From: Paraburkholderia sp. DHOC27
GTDB lineage: Bacteria > Pseudomonadota > Gammaproteobacteria > Burkholderiales > Burkholderiaceae
Length of the DNA stretch: 64,000 bases
Direction of reading: 5' to 3'
Assembly: GCF_003429005.1 (NCBI RefSeq)
Contig: NZ_QVQV01000001.1
Coordinates: 1,109,864-1,173,863 of the forward strand
Shown: positions 16,860 through 24,201 of the stretch, one piece after another
Numbering within the stretch: the first letter of the stretch is position 1
Layout of the letters: every line of letters starts with the position of its first letter
Translations under genes and position numbers: made by a program
Notes under the pieces: generated by a model
Databases searched by the model: none
What the model saw: the letters and a program-made list of their open reading frames with translations, nothing else
What the model was told of the DNA's origin: nothing

Positions 16860-18053
16860 TTACGCTGTTACAGCGGCGCCGGCGGCTTCTTTTGCGGCGG
16901 CGGCCTTCGCGACGGTGGCGATGCGCCAGCTGGCCAGTTCGGAGACGAACAGGGCGGCGACGACCAGCGCGGCGGCCAGATAACCCAGGTTATGGGCGCC
17001 GATGGTCGGGATCATCGCGGCACCGACGACCCCGGCGATGGACACACCGATGTAAGTACCCGATGTGTTCAAGCCGACGAGGACTGCTGTCATGGGGGGA
17101 TTCAGACTGGCGAGGCGGAATTGCTGCGGCACGAGCACGCCCCACGCACAGGCACCCCATATCGTCACTGCAATCGCTGCGCTCCAGAGATGCGCGCCGG
17201 AGAGGGGCATCGTGACGATGACCGATGCCACTGCGATGAGCATGCCGATGACGACCTTGCGCGAGCCGACCTTGTCGAGAATGCGGCCGGTAAGAAGATT
17301 GGACAGGGTTCCCGCGACGCCGAAGAGCACGAGCAGGCCGCCGAGTACGGTGGAGCTGTGGCCGGTCGCACGATCAAACACTACCGACAGGTAACTGAAG
17401 ATGGTGAAGGTGCCGATCTGTGCGAGCACCGTGGTGGCGAGCGTGAGACCGACGCGTGAGTCGGCCAGCGGCGACACGCGTTTCTTCAGCGAGATGGCCG
17501 GCGGCAGCGGAACATCCGGCATGAACGCCCAGATGCCGGCGAAGGCAGCCGTGCCCAACGCGGCGACGAAAATCAAGGTCCAGTGCCAGTTGGCGAGGCC
17601 GCCGATGATCGTGCCCAGCGGCGCACCCAGTGCAGTCGAACTGGTTAGGCCTGCTACGATAATGGAGAGCGCGTAACCGCGACGCTCAGGCGGCACGAGC
17701 ATCGCGCCGGTGCCGCTGGCAGTGGGGGAAAACATCGCGGCACCGAGGCCGGCCACTGCGCGCGTGACCAGTGCGATACCGAGGTTAGGCGCGACGATGG
17801 TGGCGAGATTGGCCACCACGAACAGGCCGATTCCGCCGAGCAACATGCGTTTGCGTGCTACGTTCGCGGCGAGTGCTGCGATGGTCGGGCCGAGCAATGC
17901 ATACGTGATGGCGTACACCGTAATGAGCTGGCCCGCGCCTCCTATGCTTACGTTAAACGAGCGGGCGATTTCGGGCAGAATGCCCGCGAAAACGAAGCTG
18001 TCGGTGCCTAACGCAAACATACCGAGCGCAAGGGTGATGAGACGGCGATCCAT
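16860..18053 (-). CDS. MFS exporter, DHA1 type
   Basis: A 397-residue major facilitator of the 12-helix drug:proton antiporter-1 group (AraJ/PbuE-like). It starts MDRRLITLALGMFALGTDSF, and contains the motif-C-like stretch SSTALGAPLGTIIGG in helix 5. GAGGAACC precedes the ATG. It is divergent from the HxlR gene at 18201, and a duplicated ~70-nt control element lies between them, so HxlR control is likely. A paralogue with almost the same N-terminus is at 34821-35993. The substrate is unknown; sugar, nucleoside or drug efflux are all possible. Confidence 0.9.
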   Translation of the reverse strand: MDRRLITLALGMFALGTDSFVFAGILPEIARSFNVSIGGAGQLITVYAITYALLGPTIAALAANVARKRMLLGGIGLFVVANLATIVAPNLGIALVTRAVAGLGAAMFSPTASGTGAMLVPPERRGYALSIIVAGLTSSTALGAPLGTIIGGLANWHWTLIFVAALGTAAFAGIWAFMPDVPLPPAISLKKRVSPLADSRVGLTLATTVLAQIGTFTIFSYLSVVFDRATGHSSTVLGGLLVLFGVAGTLSNLLTGRILDKVGSRKVVIGMLIAVASVIVTMPLSGAHLWSAAIAVTIWGACAWGVLVPQQFRLASLNPPMTAVLVGLNTSGTYIGVSIAGVVGAAMIPTIGAHNLGYLAAALVVAALFVSELASWRIATVAKAAAAKEAAGAAVTA

Positions 18054-18094
18054 GATGGTTCCTCTGGTAGACCTGCAATGGGTTTCGTGATGAG

Positions 18095-18165
18095 ACTATA
18101 GAAAACTCAGTTGCATCACGCTACTGGGCGAAACCGGGAAGCTGTTCCCCATAAAGCGGGTAAGT
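18095..18165. promoter_or_regulatory. duplicated HxlR-type control element, copy 1
   Basis: A 71-bp element between the divergent MFS and HxlR genes. It has TATAGT as a candidate minus-strand -10 box (18100-18095), an imperfect dyad AGTTGC-N5-GCTACT (18109-18125), and CCCATAAA-NN-GGGTAAGT at 18148-18165. All three parts recur with the same spacing at 23486-23555. The nearest regulator is HxlR at 18201. Confidence 0.65.
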
Positions 18166-18200
18166 GGCGTGAGAAAACTTACGGTAGTATCGAAGCCATC

Positions 18201-18728
18201 ATGTATAGAAAACGCTTCGATGGACTGAACTGCTCGATCGCTCGCGCTCTCGACGAGGTGGGTGAGTGGTGGACGTTGCTGATCGTGCGCGAATGCACGC
18301 AGGGAAGAACCCGCTTCGATGAATTCCAGAGCGAACTCGGGATTGCGCGCAACGTGCTGACCGTGAGGCTCGAGCGTCTGATTCAGCTCGGCATTCTGGA
18401 ACGATTCCCGCTCGCGGAACGGGCCAATACCTTTGGATACCGCTTGACCGACAAAGGCGAGGCGCTTTATCCCGTGCTCGTCGCGCTCATTCAATGGGGC
18501 GATAAGTGGCTCTCGCCGAACGGTCAGCCGCCCATCAAACTGGTGGAAGACAGTAGCGGGCAGCCGGTTGAAAAGGTGTGCGTGCGCAGTACGGATGGCA
18601 AAGCGCTAACGTTTCGCGACGTACGGTATACGCCCGGCCCCGGTGCAACAGCCACCACGTACGATGTCATCAAGGACCGTAACGAACGCGTCCTCGGTTG
18701 TGAAGCCGACGAGCCGTCAACCGGTTAG
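18201..18728 (+). CDS. HxlR-family transcriptional regulator
   Basis: A 175-residue winged-helix regulator of the HxlR/MarR-like group. The domain spans residues about 8-105, opening FDGLNCSIARALDEVGEWW and continuing TLLIVRECTQGRTRFDEFQ and NVLTVRLERLIQLGILER. The Cys near residue 12 (LNCSIA) is the family's typical redox/electrophile-sensing position. ATG at 18201 fits family N-termini; an in-frame ATG at 18111 would place the reading frame through the control element. It is divergent from the MFS exporter. It probably senses electrophiles or redox change and controls the exporter and the gene at 22510. Confidence 0.92.
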   Translation: MYRKRFDGLNCSIARALDEVGEWWTLLIVRECTQGRTRFDEFQSELGIARNVLTVRLERLIQLGILERFPLAERANTFGYRLTDKGEALYPVLVALIQWGDKWLSPNGQPPIKLVEDSSGQPVEKVCVRSTDGKALTFRDVRYTPGPGATATTYDVIKDRNERVLGCEADEPSTG

Positions 18729-18751
18729 CCAGGACGTTGCGCCAGGTTGCG

Positions 18752-19165
18752 TTACGTTGCGTCAGCCGGCCCGCGAACCAGCTGCGCGCGATGCAGTTCG
18801 ATGGCGGGGTGTTCCCACGGATGAATCGAAATGAGTGCGTGCAGGAAGGCCTCGACCTTCTCCTGCGCGATCCCTCCTGGCGCATACGTTTTAAAGCAGA
18901 GGGTGGGCACGGACTCGCGCTGCCCGATCTCGCCTTGTGTGGGATTCGCCCCCTCCAAAGGCGTGAACCCTTCCAGCCCGATGCTCAGTTCGTAAGCCGC
19001 AGCATAGTGACCGAGGCATCCAATCGGGCGTGAGCGCTCCAGCAGGTCGATGACCTTCGGCAGGGTTTGGCAGACGGCGGACAGCGACGGCAGGTCGAGC
19101 GCGCTCAGGTCCGGCTGCGAATCGAACGGGATGTAGACCGTAATCGCCAGGGCTTCTTCGAACAT
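18752..19165 (-). CDS. small CutA/YqfO-like (NIF3 insert-type) protein
   Basis: A 137-residue protein I cannot name firmly. The C-terminal third contains KVEAFLHALISIHPWEHPAIEL, which resembles the HP(Y/W)E(E)PA segment of the CutA1-like ferredoxin-fold domain inserted in YqfO/NIF3 proteins. The N-terminus AITVYIPFDSQPDLSALDL is also compatible with a ferredoxin-like fold. No NIF3 metal-binding domain is present, so this would be a stand-alone version. It starts 27 bp after the stop of the LysR gene upstream on the same strand and ends convergently with the HxlR gene. Function unknown; a small ligand- or metal-binding trimer is only a guess. Confidence 0.65.
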   Translation of the reverse strand: MFEEALAITVYIPFDSQPDLSALDLPSLSAVCQTLPKVIDLLERSRPIGCLGHYAAAYELSIGLEGFTPLEGANPTQGEIGQRESVPTLCFKTYAPGGIAQEKVEAFLHALISIHPWEHPAIELHRAQLVRGPADAT

Positions 19166-19192
19166 GGTAGGGGTATCGAGTGGAGCAAGGTG

Positions 19193-20137
19193 TTATGGAT
19201 TCGCTGGCGGGTCATCGAGTTCATTCGACCTGCGCGATCTATCCGCCTCATATTGGCTCATATAGTCGCGCAAGATCTGGATGAACTGCTCCACCGCGTT
19301 CGAGCGAACAGAGAACTTGGGATAGATCAGGTTGATGTTGTAGGTAATCGGCTCGACGAGCGGTTTGATCAGCAAGCCTGTCCACAGATCATCGCCGGCA
19401 CAGAATTCATCCACTACGGCCACGCCGAGCGAGCGCCGCGCCAGCGCACACGCCAGTTCGGCGCGCGGGACCTCGAAGGTGGGGGTGATCTCGATGCCGT
19501 ACCCTTCGAGCGTGGAGCGCACGACTCTGCCGAACGCAATGCTGGGCGACGGGAAGATGGTCTCGTGCCCGGCCAGATCGGACAGGGAAATCCGCTCGCG
19601 CTGCGCAAGGGGATGATGAGGCGGCATGGCGCATACCATTCTGCCGGTGCCGATCTTTTCTACACTCAGGTTTGGATTGCTGAGCGGCAGCAAGGTCACC
19701 GCGAGATCGGTTTTCTTGCTGAGCAGTTCGTTGGGCACGTCCACAGTGAGCGTGGTGAAAAAGCGGATACGTGTCCTTGGATTGCGCTGATGAAATACCT
19801 CGATGACTCTGGGTAACAGGCTCATCCCCAAGGCGGGGCTACAGCTTATGCTTATTTCGATCGTGGACCGGTTGGCCAGATTTTCCACGAAGCGGTCGAC
19901 GTTGAGCGCTGCATCATAGACCGGCTGCACCTCTTCGAAGAGCGCCACTGCCGCCGGGGTGGGCAAGAGCTTGCCGCCGGTACGCTCGAACAGCTTGATG
20001 CCAAGACTCGTTTCGGTATGAGTCAGCAGTCGGCTCACCGCCGGCTGCGATACGTAGAGCATGCGCGCTGCGCCACTGACCGTGCCGGTCAGCATCACTG
20101 CACGAAATATCTCCATCTGTCGCAGCTTGAATTTCAC
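19193..20137 (-). CDS. LysR-family transcriptional regulator
   Basis: A 314-residue LysR-type regulator of the CbbR/NocR-like group. The helix-turn-helix lies at about residues 5-60 (FKLRQMEIFRAVMLTGTVSGA, SQPAVSRLLTHTE), then the effector domain with SPALGMSLLPRVIEVF and ETIFPSPSIAFGRVV. The GTG at 20137 is chosen because GGAAGG precedes it; the frame is open to 20185 but that adds 16 unrelated residues. It is followed after 27 bp by the CutA/YqfO-like gene, which could be its target. The upstream 500 bp hold a possible small RNA gene rather than a divergent protein gene. Confidence 0.88.
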   Translation of the reverse strand: MKFKLRQMEIFRAVMLTGTVSGAARMLYVSQPAVSRLLTHTETSLGIKLFERTGGKLLPTPAAVALFEEVQPVYDAALNVDRFVENLANRSTIEISISCSPALGMSLLPRVIEVFHQRNPRTRIRFFTTLTVDVPNELLSKKTDLAVTLLPLSNPNLSVEKIGTGRMVCAMPPHHPLAQRERISLSDLAGHETIFPSPSIAFGRVVRSTLEGYGIEITPTFEVPRAELACALARRSLGVAVVDEFCAGDDLWTGLLIKPLVEPITYNINLIYPKFSVRSNAVEQFIQILRDYMSQYEADRSRRSNELDDPPANP

Positions 20138-20448
20138 TTCGCCTTCCTGTCGCGTCGAGATGGAATCAGGGTGGTGTGAACGCACATCAGGTTTCGCAGC
20201 GTTACGGTAGTCGAGTCTGGTGGCTGGGTCTGGTGCCGTACCACGCTGCTATTGTAATCATGCGAGGATTAATTGGGACGTGACTGATCGAAAATGCGAC
20301 CACGATAAATCTGGATTACGGTCGATTTCCTCGTCGAGAAAGCCTTTATGCGTTCGATACCTTCGTCTAATTGTGTCGGCGCGCACGGTGTGGCCTAATT
20401 GTCACTGTCATCTCCATGACAACGCCTTGTTTTTATGGTTAGCCTTGT

Positions 20449-20526
20449 TTGGTATCGCGAGAGGGAGTCTCCTCCATACCAGCCTTTCGCGTGCCGGGGC
20501 ACGGATGATTCCGTGCCCGCCTTTTT
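20449..20526 (+). ncRNA. candidate small RNA
   Basis: A free-standing transcript is suggested by a rho-independent terminator with no plus-strand gene before it. Upstream is a hairpin, TGGTAT (20449-20454) pairing with ATACCA (20476-20481), whose inner stem GAGG/CCTC carries a TCTCCTCC stretch that could pair with ribosome-binding sites. A weak promoter TTGTTT-N16-TGGTAT (20427-20454) would instead give a start near 20461 and an RNA of about 65 nt. The start is therefore uncertain. No known RNA family is recognised. Confidence 0.4.
20497..20526 (+). terminator. rho-independent terminator without an upstream protein gene
   Basis: A perfect 9-bp stem GGGCACGGA/TCCGTGCCC with loop TGAT (20497-20518) is followed by GCCTTTTT. 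It points along the plus strand and lies in an intergenic region between two minus-strand genes. Confidence 0.85.
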
Positions 20527-20635
20527 CAGGCACGGGAGCACGCATCAGCATGGCACGCGGGGCACGCGATCACGCAGCGCGAGCGACCGCACGGATGAGT
20601 CGCGTGCGACTGGCCACGTGAAGCGTGCTCGCGGT

Positions 20636-21073
20636 CTAGCTGATCGATTCCACCTTTTCGCGGAACGCGTTCGCCACCGGTACCAGACCGTCGCGAACGG
20701 CGGGAATGTCCGACCGGTCGAAGAGCTGTTCTATTTCTGCTTCGGCGGAACACACGCGTGCTGCGGACGACTCGAGCAAACTGCGTCCCTCGTCGGTCAG
20801 TTGATAGAGCGGACGCCGCCGTTCATTCGAGTCCGTCAACGAGCGCACCAGTCCTGTCTTTTTCAGCGGCTGCAAGGTTCGCTGCAACGCTGAGCGCTCT
20901 ACGACGAGTTCGTCCGCAAGGTCCTGGAGCGCAATGGGTCCAGACTTTCCCAACGCTTCGAGAATCGCGTGCTGGCTGGCGGTCAGCAGCATGTCCGCAA
21001 GATGTCGGTTGTACACGCGCACAATGTAGCGTGCCGCGCGCATGAAAACCGGCCCGTATCGCTCACCATCCAT
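20636..21073 (-). CDS. MarR-family transcriptional regulator
   Basis: A 145-residue winged-helix MarR regulator. The body runs MLLTASQHAILEALGKSG (helices 2-3), ALQDLADELVVERSALQRTL (recognition helix) and NERRRPLYQLTDEGRSLLES (wing). ATG at 21073 has GGAG about 9 bp upstream; the in-frame ATG at 21142 would overlap the preceding DUF1272 gene and has no ribosome site. It follows the DUF1272 gene by 40 bp on the same strand, so the two are probably co-transcribed. A cysteine near the C-terminal half (ARVCSAEAE) might allow redox sensing, which is speculative. Target unknown. Confidence 0.88.
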   Translation of the reverse strand: MDGERYGPVFMRAARYIVRVYNRHLADMLLTASQHAILEALGKSGPIALQDLADELVVERSALQRTLQPLKKTGLVRSLTDSNERRRPLYQLTDEGRSLLESSAARVCSAEAEIEQLFDRSDIPAVRDGLVPVANAFREKVESIS

Positions 21074-21113
21074 CACATCGTTCTCCACTGCCTTTGTGTC
21101 CGCGCAATGCGGA

Positions 21114-21374
21114 TCATTCGACCGGATGACTGAATTTGTCATGGCAGTCTGCGTTAAACACGCGCTCGGTCGACGCGGGGAATTTCGCCAGCATGCTGGC
21201 GGGACGTCGCGGGCGGGCCACCAGATCGCCTCCGCAGTTCGGGCAAATGCCCTTTAGCAGGTTGTCAGTGCAGTCGCTGCAAAACGTACATTCGAATGTG
21301 CAGATGCGCGCATCCAGCGAATCAGGCGGCAGATCCTTGTCGCAACATTCACAGCCTGGGCGAATTTGTAGCAT
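21114..21374 (-). CDS. DUF1272 cysteine-rich zinc-ribbon protein
   Basis: An 86-residue protein of the DUF1272 family. Eight cysteines form two ribbons in the first half: CECCDKDL, CTFECTFCSDC and CPNCGGDL, the last being a rubredoxin-like zinc knuckle. The C-terminal half is basic then variable (RPRRPASMLAKFP). GGGGA precedes the ATG at 21374; an in-frame ATG 18 bp upstream is less well placed. The family's function is not known; zinc binding is inferred from the cysteine pattern. It sits directly before the MarR gene. Confidence 0.88.
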   Translation of the reverse strand: MLQIRPGCECCDKDLPPDSLDARICTFECTFCSDCTDNLLKGICPNCGGDLVARPRRPASMLAKFPASTERVFNADCHDKFSHPVE

Positions 21375-21479
21375 GGCTGATTCCCCTTTCATGCAATACG
21401 TGACGCGCGAAAATAGCGGCGCGTATGGGTGGCATGCTCGCGCGGGTGTGTGTTGCCACCGCGCGAGCCGTGCCCGGTT

Positions 21480-22358
21480 TCACTTCGCAGCGGCGTTGCG
21501 CCCCTGACGATCCAGTTCGTTGAACTCTTCGTCGGTCAGCTTGACGCTGGCCCCGGCCACGTTCTCGATCAGATGATCGACACTGCCTGTTCCCGGAATA
21601 GGCAGCATGACCTTGGAGCGCTTGAGCAACCAGGCGAGCGCGACCGCGCCGGTCGTGACGCCGTGGTCCCTGGCGATGGTGCTCACGATAGAGCCCGGTT
21701 TGGCAAGTTCACCAGCCGCGAGAGGGAACCACGGAATGAAGCCAATGCCGTGTTTTTCGCAGAAGTCCAGGACGTCCTCGCTCTTTCGATCAACGAGGTT
21801 GTACTGGTTTTGCACGGTGGCAACCTTGAAATGCTTCTGGGCCGCTTCGATGTCGTCCACCGGCACTTCGCTCAGGCCCACATGCTTGATCAGTCCTTCG
21901 CGCTGCATGGTGGCGACGGCGTCGAATTGTTCGTCGCGCGGCACTTTCGGATCGACCCGGTGCAATTGCCAGAGATCGAACTGTTCGACACCGAGGCGGC
22001 GCAGACTCGTGAGAACGCACTGCCGCAGGTATTCCGGGCGGCCAAGCGGAGCCCAGATGTCCGGGCCATGACGGGTCAACCCGCCCTTGGTCGCGATCAC
22101 CAGACCTTTGTACGGGTGGAGCGCCTCCTTGATGAGGTACTCGCTGTCGTACGGCCCATAGGAGTCCGCCGTATCAATGAAGTTGACGCCAACTTCAGGC
22201 AGGTGTTTGAGCGTGGCGATTGCCGCATCGTGATTGGCAGGTGGGCCCCAGATACCGGGTCCGGTAATACGCATGGCGCCAAAACCGAGCCGGTTGACGA
22301 CGAGGTCGCCACCAATGGCGAACGTGCCCGAGGCAGCAGCAGAAACAGACTTGGACAT
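21480..22358 (-). CDS. aldo/keto reductase
   Basis: A 292-residue NADP(H)-dependent oxidoreductase with a TIM-barrel fold. The catalytic tetrad is present: Asp62 and Tyr67 ([10 protein letters not shown]), Lys91 (VIATKGGL) and His133 (DLWQLHRVD). The C-terminal NADP-phosphate region [15 protein letters not shown] is also seen. The second of two adjacent ATGs (22358) is best spaced from AAGGA. The group is that of YdbC/tas-like reductases acting on small aldehydes. A perfect palindrome GTGTGA-AGCG-TCACAC lies 17 bp upstream and probably controls it. Likely role: detoxifying reactive carbonyls, in line with the neighbouring redox regulators. Confidence 0.92.
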   Translation of the reverse strand: MSKSVSAAASGTFAIGGDLVVNRLGFGAMRITGPGIWGPPANHDAAIATLKHLPEVGVNFIDTADSYGPYDSEYLIKEALHPYKGLVIATKGGLTRHGPDIWAPLGRPEYLRQCVLTSLRRLGVEQFDLWQLHRVDPKVPRDEQFDAVATMQREGLIKHVGLSEVPVDDIEAAQKHFKVATVQNQYNLVDRKSEDVLDFCEKHGIGFIPWFPLAAGELAKPGSIVSTIARDHGVTTGAVALAWLLKRSKVMLPIPGTGSVDHLIENVAGASVKLTDEEFNELDRQGRNAAAK

Positions 22359-22374
22359 CATTTTTCCTTTACAC

Positions 22375-22390
22375 GTGTGAAGCGTCACAC
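22375..22390. promoter_or_regulatory. perfect palindrome before the aldo/keto reductase
   Basis: GTGTGA-AGCG-TCACAC is an exact 6-4-6 inverted repeat 17 bp upstream of the minus-strand ATG at 22358. Its position suggests a repressor operator. The binding protein is not identified; the MarR or LysR products nearby are candidates. Confidence 0.5.
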
Positions 22391-22509
22391 TACAAACCAG
22401 AAAGTCTTCGTGTCATCGAACATTGGCGTACCGCTACGCGAAGAACTCTCTGGCGCCTGGATCGTGCACAAGCTGGGTCTTTCACACCATCGCCGTGCAA
22501 CGGCGTCGC

Positions 22510-23322
22510 TCATTTCGCCGGCAGCCTGGCGAACAGTTGCTGAATCTCTCCGTACGGCAGCGGATTGTCATCAAGCGTATCCGAGCGGCCGTCTGCGAGG
22601 AACTGTTGAGCCAGTGTTTTCGCCTTGCCCAAAACGACCTGCGTGATGCCTCCGCCTGCACTCAGCCGCCGCACGCCGAGTTTGCCCAGCGTCGCCGCGT
22701 CGGCGAGACCCGGCAGCGCCATGACGTTCAAGGGCAGCCGGATGGCGGCCGCTACTTTTTCGATGTCAGCGGGTTGCGCGAGTGCAGGCACAAACAGACC
22801 GTCGGCACCGGCGTCCGCGTAGATCTGGCCGCGCGCAATCGACTCATCGACCTGCCTGGCCTTTTCTACCAGGCTGGCAAGGAACACATCGCTGCGGGCG
22901 TTGATGAACAGATCGACGCCGGATTTCGACACCGCATCGCGGATAGCGGAGATTTTCGCCGCCAACACGGTAGGCGCGTCCGGGCCGTCTTCGATGTTGA
23001 TGCCTGCGATGCCGAGGTCGATCAACTGCATGACATGGTTCGCTACCGTCTTCGGATCGTCGGCGTAGCCGTGTTCGATGTCCACCGAAAGCGGCACTTT
23101 CAACACTCTCGCGATGCGTCGCACGCTGCCCACGGTTTCACTGAACGGCAACGCGCGACCGTCCGGATAACCGAGCGCCCATGAAAAACCGGCGCTGGTC
23201 GTAGCAATGGCCTGGGCGCCGGCCGCCTCGAAGAGTCGTGCGCTACCGGCATCCCAGACGTTGGGCAGTCGAAGCGGCGTCGAGTTGTCGTGAAGCTTGC
23301 GGAATTGACCTGCGATAGACAT
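22510..23322 (-). CDS. isocitrate lyase/PEP mutase-family enzyme
   Basis: A 270-residue alpha/beta barrel of the PEP mutase/isocitrate lyase superfamily. Visible landmarks are LRLPNVWDAGSARLFEAAG (20-38), LSVDIEHGYADDP with metal-ligand Asp81, GINIEDGPD with Glu111-Asp112, and FINARSDVFL with Arg143. The lyase loop KKCGH is missing, so it is not an isocitrate lyase; oxaloacetate hydrolase or carboxyvinyl-phosphonate mutase-like activity is possible. AGGAG lies 7 bp before the ATG at 23322. Its 160-bp leader contains copy 2 of the HxlR-type element and a segment repeated near 30.4 kb. Regulation by the HxlR protein at 18201 is inferred. Confidence 0.88.
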   Translation of the reverse strand: MSIAGQFRKLHDNSTPLRLPNVWDAGSARLFEAAGAQAIATTSAGFSWALGYPDGRALPFSETVGSVRRIARVLKVPLSVDIEHGYADDPKTVANHVMQLIDLGIAGINIEDGPDAPTVLAAKISAIRDAVSKSGVDLFINARSDVFLASLVEKARQVDESIARGQIYADAGADGLFVPALAQPADIEKVAAAIRLPLNVMALPGLADAATLGKLGVRRLSAGGGITQVVLGKAKTLAQQFLADGRSDTLDDNPLPYGEIQQLFARLPAK

Positions 23323-23712
23323 GAGTGACTCCTGGTTTTGAGTACTGCCACCGGCACCGAGGGGGGTTATCCGATTACGCCACAACCCGTCACCGGCCAC
23401 AATTGCACGAAGGTATCGCTCGGGCGCTGGCTCCTGTGCGTGCGGTTCGCAGCGCGCTTACAGGCGTTGGCGTTTCTGTGAACAAACTATAGGGAAGTCA
23501 GTTGCATCATGCTACTGAAGAAGCCAGGAAACAGCTCCCCATAAAATGGGTAAGTCGAATGCGGGCGACGTTCGTGGCTCATTTCTTTCAGGCGCATGCT
23601 CATAATCTAGTATTTTCCCCAGGCGCAGCGCGTTTCGTCGCCAGTTTCAAGCAGCGTTCGTCCAGGACTGGTATTGTTATATCAAGCAGGGCAACCTTTT
23701 CTGGAGGTCAAC
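23323..23712. other. divergent control region, no gene
   Basis: 390 bp between the PEP-mutase-like gene (minus) and the DUF2513-like gene (plus). It contains copy 2 of the HxlR-type element (23486-23555) and, nearer the minus gene, a ~55-bp segment (23371-23425) that recurs at 30363-30416. No protein gene is supported. Confidence 0.6.
23486..23555. promoter_or_regulatory. duplicated HxlR-type control element, copy 2
   Basis: Same parts as at 18095-18165: minus-strand TATAGT (23491-23486), dyad AGTTGC-N5-GCTACT (23500-23516) and CCCATAAA-NN-GGGTAAGT (23538-23555). It lies 164 bp before the PEP-mutase-like gene start. The equal spacing argues for binding by one regulator. Confidence 0.65.
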
Positions 23713-24093
23713 ATGCGCAGGAATAACGAGCTTCTCAAGACGATACTGACGTTCATGCAAGACAACGTGAACCCAACGCAATGCTGCAAGGATATCGAGC
23801 GTGGGGTGGGAACGAATGAAACGGGGGTAGGAGCGAAGGGCGGCCCGAGCTGGCCCGAAGTCAGACTTCACCTGGCGCTGCTAAAGGATATGGGGCTCGT
23901 GACCGAGTGCACCACGCCGGCTGAATACCGCTTGACCAGCGCCGGATACGATGTGGTGGAGAGCGCGGACCCCATTGAACAGATGAAGGCTTGGTCAACG
24001 GTTTCCACTGGCGTGAACACGCCGGCCACTTCGGCGTTTTCCGCCGCGAAACATCCTCTGCCGCCTGCGCTGGTGAGCCAGCGTTTCAGCTAG
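23713..24093 (+). CDS. DUF2513-like winged-helix protein
   Basis: A 126-residue protein with a winged-helix look. It opens MRRNNELLKTILTFMQDN, has VRLHLALLKDMGLVTEC as the probable recognition region and YRLTSAGYDVVESAD as the wing, the order seen in DUF2513 proteins. A glycine-rich insert (GVGTNETGVGAKGGPSW) separates the first helix from the rest, and the last 30 residues are proline/alanine-rich. TGGAGG lies 6 bp before the ATG. It is convergent with RND operon 2, with a hairpin between them. Single-gene DUF2513 proteins often occur in accessory DNA; function unknown. Confidence 0.72.
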   Translation: MRRNNELLKTILTFMQDNVNPTQCCKDIERGVGTNETGVGAKGGPSWPEVRLHLALLKDMGLVTECTTPAEYRLTSAGYDVVESADPIEQMKAWSTVSTGVNTPATSAFSAAKHPLPPALVSQRFS

Positions 24094-24106
24094 GTCCACG
24101 AAGAAC

Positions 24107-24130
24107 GACCTCGACCCGCTAGTCGAGGTC
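24107..24130. terminator. bidirectional hairpin between convergent genes
   Basis: GACCTCGAC/GTCGAGGTC is a perfect 9-bp stem with a 6-base loop, 13 bp after the DUF2513-like gene and 71 bp after the end of RND operon 2. It has no T-run, so termination strength is uncertain. Confidence 0.6.
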
Positions 24131-24201
24131 CCTGAAGCAAACCAGCATTCAATGCAGCGCGTCGTCGCACGAATTACGCGCGACGGCGGCGATTCACACA
24201 G

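Larger units (their letters stand above)
20138..20635. other. 498-bp gap with candidate small RNA gene
   Basis: No protein gene is supported here. The left part should carry the promoter of the LysR gene at 20137. The right part holds a candidate plus-strand RNA ending in a strong terminator at 20497-20526, preceded by the motif ACCTTCGTCTAATTG (20359-20373), which recurs at 45258-45272, and by an inverted repeat TTGTCA/TGACAA at 20399-20422. Confidence 0.5.
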
